Assembly: GCA_032718475.1 (NCBI GenBank)
Contig: JAUCBJ010000874.1
Span: forward strand, 1 to 33,918
Length of the DNA stretch: 33,918 nt
From: Nemertoderma westbladi
Taxonomy: Eukaryota; Xenacoelomorpha; Nemertodermatida; Nemertodermatidae
Reading direction: 5' to 3'
The stretch's first letter is position 1. Each line of letters opens with the position of its first letter. Below are positions 29,331 through 33,918 of this stretch, one piece after another. Both the position numbers and the translations under genes were made by a program. Under the pieces are notes generated by a model. That model worked only from the letters and a program-made list of their open reading frames with translations, ran no database searches and was not told the DNA's origin.

Positions 29331-29857
29331 GCAATAGCCCCAACTATAACTATACACGATAGTGTAGCTGTAATAGCCCCAACTATAACTATAGTGTAGC
29401 TGTAATAGCCCCAACTATAACTATAGTGTAGCTGCAATAGCCCCAACTATAACTATACACGATAGTGTAGCTGTAATAGCCCCAACTATAACTATAGTGT
29501 AGCTGCAATAGCCCCAACTATAACTATACACGATAGTGTAGCTGTAATAGCCCCAAATATAACTATACACTATAGTGTAGCTGTAATAGCCCCAACTATA
29601 ACTATAGTGTAGCTGTAATAGCCCCAACTATAACTATAGTGTAGCTGTAATAGCCCCAACTATAACTATAGTGTAGCTGCAATAGCCCCAACTATAACTA
29701 TACACGATAGTGTAGCTGTAATAGCCCCAACTATAACTATACACTATAGTGTAGCTGTAATAGCCCCAACTATAACTATAGTGTAGCTGTAATAGCCCCA
29801 ACTATAACTATAGTGTAGCTGCAATAGCCCCAACTATAACTATACACGATAGTGTAG
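29331..29857. repeat. Right-edge satellite block with CTGCAATAG variant
   Basis: The variant GCAATAG (normally GTAATAG) occurs at 29331, 29434, 29505, 29679 and 29821. I saw it nowhere else in the array. Each is followed by a CACGATAG 39-mer. Spacings of 103, 71, 174 and 142 bp are sums of 39s and 32s, so a small composite unit was amplified with variable numbers of 32-mers. The array ends inside a monomer at 29857, where GTGTAG runs into TGAATG. Confidence 0.85.
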
Positions 29858-30630
29858 TGAATGTCTTTGGGTTGGATGGTTATACCCACAGAATGGCAAT
29901 TACAGGAAGGGAAGCAGCTTTATTATTATAATGACATCGGTTGCCATGGCCACGAGGCGACACTGTTGTTAGATAATTTATACCCTATTACATTACTTAG
30001 TTCTTAAAAGATAATCCAATCGGTGGATTATTATTATAAGTAGCCGTAGAATATTCCCATTAAACTTCCTCTCGTCCTCTTGTTTAGCTCGATAACAGTA
30101 GAAAAAGTAAAGCAGGCATTCCCTCCTTTTATATTTGACGGAAGGATAAGGATTTCACAGATAATTTCACAGTTTCTGTTAATCTTATCAGGAACCCCAA
30201 AAGCCCTGTAACCAGAACTGGTCCCACCCCGTCATAGCCGAGGTGGTTGAGGGTGGTTTGATATACAATGTAAGTAATGCAATACTGGTTGGCAAAAGTT
30301 GACCAATAAGTTTCACAAGTTTTCTAATATGAGATTTGCGAGATTCTCGGGAAAGAAATATTAAAATAAATTCCTTATCAAGACATTTAAGAACCAAAAG
30401 CATCAACTACAGTACATACGGTATTTTATATTATTAGGTTGTTCGATATGTTATACAAAGATAATCGTAATACAATGGCGTTGGACTTAAATAGACCAAT
30501 TAGATTGGGAATCTAGGTGTCTCTGTGTGATCGGGTATATTTATATCAGAACATGGCCGAAAGGCCGTTCAGATTACAACTAATGAAAGATAATAGTAGA
30601 GTAAAAGGCGAATAGAAATCAAATGATCAA
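29858..30630. other. Unique AT-rich spacer between satellite and PARS2
   Basis: No gene could be supported here. The spacer contains a perfect 8-bp inverted repeat with a 5-base loop at 30011-30031 and a GGCC-GAAA-GGCC hairpin at 30555-30566. A short plus-strand frame at 29861-30007 and a minus-strand frame at 30188-30406 have no recognisable protein features. The sequence TAGCCGAGGTGG near 30234 resembles a tRNA A box, but no tRNA fold follows it. Confidence 0.7.
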
Positions 30631-30633
30631 CCG

Positions 30634-30686
30634 TTTATTCTAAACGGGAAAGAGGGAAATCCTTAAGCCATAGAAATTAGTTTATT
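30634..30686 (-). promoter_or_regulatory. Polyadenylation signals for PARS2
   Basis: Two AATAAA hexamers are read on the minus strand, at 30681-30686 and 30634-30639. They lie about 82 and 129 bases beyond the PARS2 stop codon. The distal one sits inside a perfect hairpin at 30631-30647 with 7-bp arms and a 3-base loop. Position and strand fit PARS2 3' end formation; the actual cleavage site is not visible. Confidence 0.6.
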
Positions 30687-30767
30687 TGTGGAAAATACCG
30701 AAATATACGAAAAGCAGCTGATCCTTTTTGTTCTAAAACGTAGGAAACCCAAAGAGAATATCCGTAA

Positions 30768-32159
30768 TTATATCTGCCCTAATAGATTCCGGGGTCGGAC
30801 ATCATCCCCTGTTCCCGTCGGACTAAACAACCGGCAGATCTCGTCCGGACTGTACATCTCGGACACGTCGGTACGCAGATTATAAACCTCGAGGAGACCC
30901 GAGCCGGTCGCCTTACTGCCCTGGATGACCGCGTACGGGATACCCAGATGTCTGCACTCCTCCAACCGGTGGCCTATAGTCCGTCTGGTAGCGTCGCTAA
31001 CCACCACGTTGTCTGCGGTCACCCCGGAGTTATTCAACGCGGTCGCAACCTCGTCGCACCGCTGGGGGGCGCCACCCGCCTCCCGACTGCCCACCTTGGG
31101 CGGCAGCACCGCCACCAGGAAAGGCGCCACCGCCACCGGCCACTCAACCACGGCGCCGTCCCGCCGATTAACCTCCGCGAGGGCCCCTAGCAACCGGGTC
31201 AACCCGAGTCCGTAGCAACCCATATCTAAGGGGGAATCCGAACCGGAGACCTCCCGGAAGGTGGAGCCGAACAGTTGGGAGTAGCGACGACCCAGCAGGA
31301 ACGCGTGGCCCACCTCGATGGCTCGCCGCAACGCGGGCCCCTCCCACCCGCAACCACGGCAACGAGACTCGTCCCCCCGGACGACCTCCGCGTTGTGGGC
31401 GACCCCGCACGCCGCGCACACCAGCACGGAATCCTCTCCCACGGGACTCAGTATATGGAACTCGGTGCTCGCGTAGCCGCCCATACTGGCTGCGTCCGCC
31501 GTCGCCGCCACTGCCGTCACCCCCAACGAGTCGAACAGACCGCGGTACGCCGATATAACCCGAGCGAAAGTCGACTCGCTCAACTCGCGGGAGGAATCGA
31601 ACGAATATAAATCCTTCATTAGGAACTCCCTGGAACGCAGCAAACCGTTCCGCGGTCGTTTCTCGTCGCGGAACTTCCAGGTTATTTGGTACCATAGCAA
31701 CGGGAACCGCTCGCGACCCAACGGCTGAGAACCGGCGAGCAGCGCGGATATCTCCTCCTCATGGGTGGGACCCAGACAGAAGTCGGTCCCGCAGCGGCCC
31801 CGCACACGGAACAACTCGTCCGCTACCAACCCCAGTCGCTCGCTGCGCTCCCACAGCTTTATGTTAGTTAGATGCGGAAGAGTTAGTTTATGAGCGCCAA
31901 TCGCGCTCATTCGCGATTCTACCAGATTGGTTAGTTTATCTAACGAGCGTTGTAACAGCGGCAGGATACGATAAACGCCGTTAGTAGATGGGGAAATCAA
32001 TCCGTTATGGAGGAATATCTCGTGACTCAGACTCGCTTTATTGGTGTTACCCATTGGTTGCATTCCCGCATCCGATTGGCAGAGCAATTCCCGAAGTCTA
32101 GGGGGTCTCCGTAATGCGGTGGATTTGGATACCGCGCTTATCAACTTATGGAATTCCAT
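30768..32159 (-). CDS. PARS2: Mitochondrial prolyl-tRNA synthetase, single exon
   Basis: This 463-residue class II aminoacyl-tRNA synthetase would charge mitochondrial tRNA-Pro with proline in the matrix. Human PARS2 is about 475 residues, so the gene looks complete. Residues 1-26 are basic and poor in acid, as in a mitochondrial presequence. Motif 1 lies around 60-100. GPTHEE, part of the proline/ATP site, is at 130-135. Motif 2 runs 157-187, with FRDE at 163-166 and the REFLMKDLYSF signature at 177-187. IEVGHAF is at 281-287. Motif 3, MGCYGLGLTR, is at 313-322. The anticodon-binding domain covers about 340-430. The short gap between motifs 2 and 3 means the bacterial editing insertion is absent. 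The ATG has a strong Kozak context (A at -3, G at +4), with an in-frame TGA four codons upstream. The first 100 codons are 45-50% GC while later parts reach 60-77%. Confidence 0.96.
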   Translation of the reverse strand: MEFHKLISAVSKSTALRRPPRLRELLCQSDAGMQPMGNTNKASLSHEIFLHNGLISPSTNGVYRILPLLQRSLDKLTNLVESRMSAIGAHKLTLPHLTNIKLWERSERLGLVADELFRVRGRCGTDFCLGPTHEEEISALLAGSQPLGRERFPLLWYQITWKFRDEKRPRNGLLRSREFLMKDLYSFDSSRELSESTFARVISAYRGLFDSLGVTAVAATADAASMGGYASTEFHILSPVGEDSVLVCAACGVAHNAEVVRGDESRCRGCGWEGPALRRAIEVGHAFLLGRRYSQLFGSTFREVSGSDSPLDMGCYGLGLTRLLGALAEVNRRDGAVVEWPVAVAPFLVAVLPPKVGSREAGGAPQRCDEVATALNNSGVTADNVVVSDATRRTIGHRLEECRHLGIPYAVIQGSKATGSGLLEVYNLRTDVSEMYSPDEICRLFSPTGTGDDVRPRNLLGQI

Positions 32160-32349
32160 TGTTGTCGTTCAATCTGTCAATTTCTTCTATACCGAATACC
32201 GATAGTTATTATGTAAAGCATATTATTAATTGATTCATGAGCTAGAATATTAATTAATATTCCTCAAAAATCCTATATTTACAAACTCTTCATATCCTCA
32301 ATTTTGCAAAATTATTTCAAACAAAATTCGTGTTGGTATTAAAATCAAT
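32160..32349 (-). other. 190-bp spacer between PIGY-like exon and PARS2
   Basis: This AT-rich gap separates two genes on the same strand. On the minus strand it holds no AATAAA or ATTAAA, only an AATATA near 32274. It must contain the PIGY 3' end, the PARS2 promoter and 5' untranslated region, or both, unless the two genes share a transcript. A palindromic ATTAATTAAT stretch lies near 32250. Confidence 0.6.
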
Positions 32350-32511
32350 TTAGTTGTGCCTAAAAAACTTGAATCCCAGCCAATTGAGTAAAATGAAGAA
32401 TATTGTTACTGGTATGGTTAGCGGCACGAGAATCATGTAGTACCATATAGTATCGGCGAAGTCGGTTTCCGGTTTCGGACAAGCTTCGAAAGTGTTAGCA
32501 TCTGTATCCAT
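32350..32511 (-). CDS. PIGY: GPI-GlcNAc transferase subunit Y, C-terminal exon
   Basis: This 53-codon frame encodes a polar N-terminus (MDTDANTFEACPKPE) and then a single hydrophobic span at about residues 24-44 that includes LVPLTIPVTIFF. It ends in GFKFFRHN. Human PIGY, as I recall it, has LLPITIPVYVFF in the same place and ends in GIKLFRHN, so the family match is strong. PIGY is a small ER membrane subunit of the complex that adds GlcNAc to phosphatidylinositol, the first step of GPI-anchor synthesis. Human PIGY has 71 residues and two membrane segments; the first is missing from this frame. An in-frame TAG lies three codons upstream of the ATG, preceded by splice-acceptor-like CTATAG and CATAG. 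This is therefore more likely the last coding exon than a whole gene. The TAA stop lies 190 bp upstream of the PARS2 ATG on the same strand. Confidence 0.8.
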   Translation of the reverse strand: MDTDANTFEACPKPETDFADTIWYYMILVPLTIPVTIFFILLNWLGFKFFRHN

Positions 32512-32652
32512 AGGCCTATGCTATAGGTAGGTCAGATTTGGTACCGGTAGTTCGTTAATGTTGGGAAATTTAATATACTGTACCGGTATATCGGTCCTGT
32601 ACGTTGTTTCAATGAGTTAAATCATTATAATATAATAATGCAGTCGTTACAC

Positions 32653-32717
32653 ACATTTAATACAAAGTTTATGATATTTAAAATCAATAACAACAATATT
32701 ATCTCAATATTAAACAT
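32653..32717 (-). CDS. PIGY: Candidate first coding exon of PIGY
   Basis: An ATG at 32717 opens a frame reading MFNIEIILLLLILN and further hydrophobic residues, about the length of the first membrane segment of PIGY. A GTGTAA donor at 32652 pairs in phase with the AG at 32517-32516, giving a 137-base intron and a protein of about 76 residues. A second in-phase pairing uses GTGTGT at 32654 with the AG at 32522-32521. CTGAC, a good branch-point match, lies just upstream of the acceptors. The region is very AT-rich, and AT-rich frames are hydrophobic by chance, so this is a proposal only. Confidence 0.35.
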
Positions 32718-33458
32718 AAAGTAATGTCATATAGCAGGCCTATACCCTTAGCAGAGTAAACTGCTTTTCGAGGCCGTTTCCCAGGTTACGGATCGGGATA
32801 ACATTTCACACATCGCACGATTTGTGATTGTGATTTGTGGTATACAGACGTTTCGGCCTAGGACGTTTCGGTCCAGGACATTGCGGCCCGGACGATTCGG
32901 CCCGGACGTTTCGGCCCATGACTGTAACTGAATGAAAATGCCAACTTGTTTGATATGATAATAATTATTCATTAAAATTATAATTATTTCACAATAACAT
33001 ACAAACACTTAATAAAATATCGTTCATGAAATGGCTATTTAATTTACCTTTATTTCAAAATAAAATAAACATTAGGGAAGTGGTGCTCTGGTTTCATAAA
33101 CAATTCGCCAACAATTATGTTATGCGGCCGAAAAAATGCAAGTCAGAACAAATCTATTGGTCTCGAGTACCACATTGCTAATATACAGTACTACCAAAGT
33201 GAATCAATTTCACGAACCATGTCGGGCTTAAATCTCGTCTGATCGATATATTTTGGAGATACTTCATTAATTTTAAACATTACTCAATTGATAATTCTTG
33301 TAGCTGGGACAGTGTATTGCAGGGCAGCTATGTCTTAATGATCTGTTGAAACAATAACTCTCATCTTCGATGATAGATGATTTTGATTTATACCCATAGA
33401 TAACGACGTATAATGCTTTTATTAATACATTTATTTCATTCGCATCCACTCTGGTCCT
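32718..33458. other. AT-rich region without a supported gene
   Basis: Apart from the minisatellite at 32848-32920, I see no recognisable gene here. Frames at 32748-33008 (minus), 33026-33181 (plus) and 33273-33479 (minus) are short. The first overlaps the minisatellite and the last starts inside the 32-bp repeat. If the PIGY exon proposal is right, the PIGY promoter should lie in this interval, but no clear core promoter element stands out. Confidence 0.6.
32848..32920. repeat. Five-copy 14-15 bp minisatellite (ACGTTTCGG type)
   Basis: Five imperfect direct copies start at 32848, 32863, 32878, 32892 and 32906. Each is ACGTTTCGG or a near variant followed by CCTAGG, TCCAGG or CCCGG. It is an island of GC- and CpG-containing sequence in an AT-rich setting. 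Confidence 0.88.
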
Positions 33459-33609
33459 TTTAATGCGCATACATTTCATCTAAATTTAAATTTAATACGC
33501 ATATATTTCATCTAAATTTAAATTCAATACGCATATATTTCATCTAAATTTAAATTTAATACGCATATATTTCATCTAAATTTAAATTCAATACGCATAT
33601 ATTTTATCT
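33459..33609. repeat. 32-bp minisatellite, about 4.7 copies
   Basis: Direct copies start at 33459, 33491, 33523, 33555 and 33587, the last truncated at about 33609. Each unit contains ACGCATATATTTCATC (GCGCATACATTTCATC in the first) followed by a palindromic AAATTTAAATTT tract. Units 2 to 5 alternate between TTTAAT and TTCAAT at their start, so the true period of the later part is 64 bp. Confidence 0.93.
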
Positions 33610-33918
33610 CATTCCATATGACATCCAGTCTGTCTCATAATTATTAGCAATGCTCCTTTAATGGAATATTTATAATATATTATATTTTTAAGACCAACAT
33701 TAAAATACAGAAATAATTTTAATTCGGTGTATTTTAATGTACTTTATTTATTGACTCACATTTTAAAATACGTATGTTTTTTTTATGGGGGAAACCCCAT
33801 CATCATAATACTAAGGTTAATTTGTCAGCATATGTTATCTTTGTTTTAAGTTACAGTATGGTGTAAATTTATATTAATAATTAATAATAATAATAATATT
33901 ACATTAGTTATTATTTAT
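33610..33918. other. AT-rich tail with hairpin and AAT-type simple repeat
   Basis: No gene is visible. A perfect hairpin with ATGGGG/CCCCAT arms and a GAAA loop lies at 33785-33800, just after a run of T. An imperfect AAT trinucleotide tract runs from about 33873 to 33900. Confidence 0.7.

Larger units (their letters stand above)
1..29857. repeat. Large satellite array of 39/32/33-bp monomers
   Basis: The whole stretch is head-to-tail copies of one AT-rich monomer (about 36% GC in the 39-mer) and continues past the left window edge. Clean examples are a 39-mer at 3723-3761, a 32-mer at 3982-4013 and a 33-mer at 4730-4762. Each begins CCCCA (commonly ACCCA or TCCCA), carries two or three ACTATA hexamers and ends GTGTAGCTGTAATAG. 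Recurrent variants include CACGATAG, CATTATAG, AACTTTAAC, AACTGTAAC, GTCTAGC, GTAGATG, GCAGTAATAG and CTGCAATAG. No unrelated insertion was found inside it. The consensus contains no CpG; the CACGATAG variant creates one. The plus strand is closed by TAA and TAG in every monomer. The long minus-strand frames exist only because 39 and 33 are multiples of three, and they end where 32-mers shift the frame. Function is unknown; a heterochromatic or pericentromeric satellite is possible but not shown. Confidence 0.98.

Noticed and set aside
186-29627. About 50 minus-strand open frames of 64-131 codons encoding a tyrosine-rich 13-residue repeat (YSYSWGYYSYTIV)
   Set aside because: They arise only because 39- and 33-bp monomers preserve frame. 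They stop wherever 32-mers shift the frame, so they follow monomer length and not selection on a protein. There is no conserved unique N- or C-terminal domain, and neighbouring frames are unrelated in extent.
1-29857. CRISPR-like regular repeats
   Set aside because: There are no unique spacers. The whole period is repeated, and the flanking genes are eukaryotic.
1-29857. CENP-B box or telomere repeat within the satellite
   Set aside because: No TTCG...CGGG motif and no TTAGGG-type tract were seen, so a centromeric or telomeric role cannot be claimed from sequence.
29861-30007. 48-codon plus-strand frame starting four bases after the array, plus an overlapping frame reading NVFGLDGYTHRM
   Set aside because: The DGYTHR string loosely recalls DGYSRR of integrase-like proteins, but a stop follows within about 15 codons and nothing else matches.
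30188-30406. 72-codon minus-strand frame downstream of PARS2
   Set aside because: It has no recognisable domain and lies in AT-rich spacer beyond the PARS2 polyadenylation signals; a frame this long is expected by chance.
30234-30450. tRNA or tRNA-derived SINE, from an A-box-like TAGCCGAGGTGG
   Set aside because: There is no B box at the right distance, no acceptor stem and no clover-leaf could be drawn.
30688-31695. Plus-strand frames at 30688-30885, 30925-31215, 30948-31190 and 31275-31610, and the minus-strand frame at 31168-31695
   Set aside because: All are shadows of the GC-rich PARS2 coding sequence in other frames. The 463-codon frame carries every synthetase motif.
32748-33008. 86-codon minus-strand frame
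   Set aside because: About a third of it is the ACGTTTCGG minisatellite read as a repetitive RNVLG-type peptide. The rest is low-complexity AT-rich sequence with no family match.
33026-33181. 51-codon plus-strand frame beginning MKWLFNL
   Set aside because: I do not recognise it, it has no supporting splice or family signal, and the length is within chance for AT-rich DNA.
33273-33479. 68-codon minus-strand frame
   Set aside because: Its start lies inside the 32-bp minisatellite and no domain is visible.

Overview
The window has two parts. Positions 1-29857 are one uninterrupted satellite DNA array, cut off by the left window edge. Positions 29858-33918 are ordinary AT-rich unique sequence carrying two recognisable nuclear genes on the minus strand. 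These genes point to an animal: an intronless mitochondrial prolyl-tRNA synthetase (PARS2), and a short C-terminal coding exon of PIGY, a subunit of the GPI-anchor GlcNAc transferase that had to be read by hand. The short interspersed minisatellites fit an invertebrate metazoan, but the lineage cannot be fixed from this sequence.

The array is built from one monomer in three main lengths: 39, 32 and 33 bp. The monomer starts CCCCA, continues with copies of the hexamer ACTATA, and ends GTGTAGCTGTAATAG. The 39-mer has three ACTATA copies, the last preceded by C. The 33-mer lacks one ACTATA and the 32-mer lacks one CACTATA. Dividing the length by the unit size gives roughly 800 monomers. Most long open frames on the minus strand of this region are a by-product of 39 and 33 being multiples of three and are not genes.

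Above the monomer level the array is a mosaic of large nested duplications that can be traced with private point variants. Direct copy offsets are 342, 909, 1550, 2835, 5638, 5781, 6809, 13387 and about 16020 bp. One marker (CCCG in place of CCCC before AACT) occurs nine times between 5.3 and 24.6 kb and was not found in the first 5 kb or the last 5 kb. The right edge (about 27.8-29.86 kb) is richer in 32-mers and carries its own variants, including a clean 64-bp dimer repeat and a CTGCAATAG variant. This fits a homogenised core with a more private edge.

The array stops abruptly inside a monomer at 29857, about 0.9 kb beyond the 3' end of PARS2. PARS2 (30768-32159, minus) has the class II synthetase motifs and two AATAAA signals downstream. 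The PIGY-like exon (32350-32511, minus) lies only 190 bp upstream of PARS2 on the same strand. A possible first exon encoding the missing first membrane segment is at 32653-32717. Distal to that are two small minisatellites (32848-32920 and 33459-33609) and no further supported gene.
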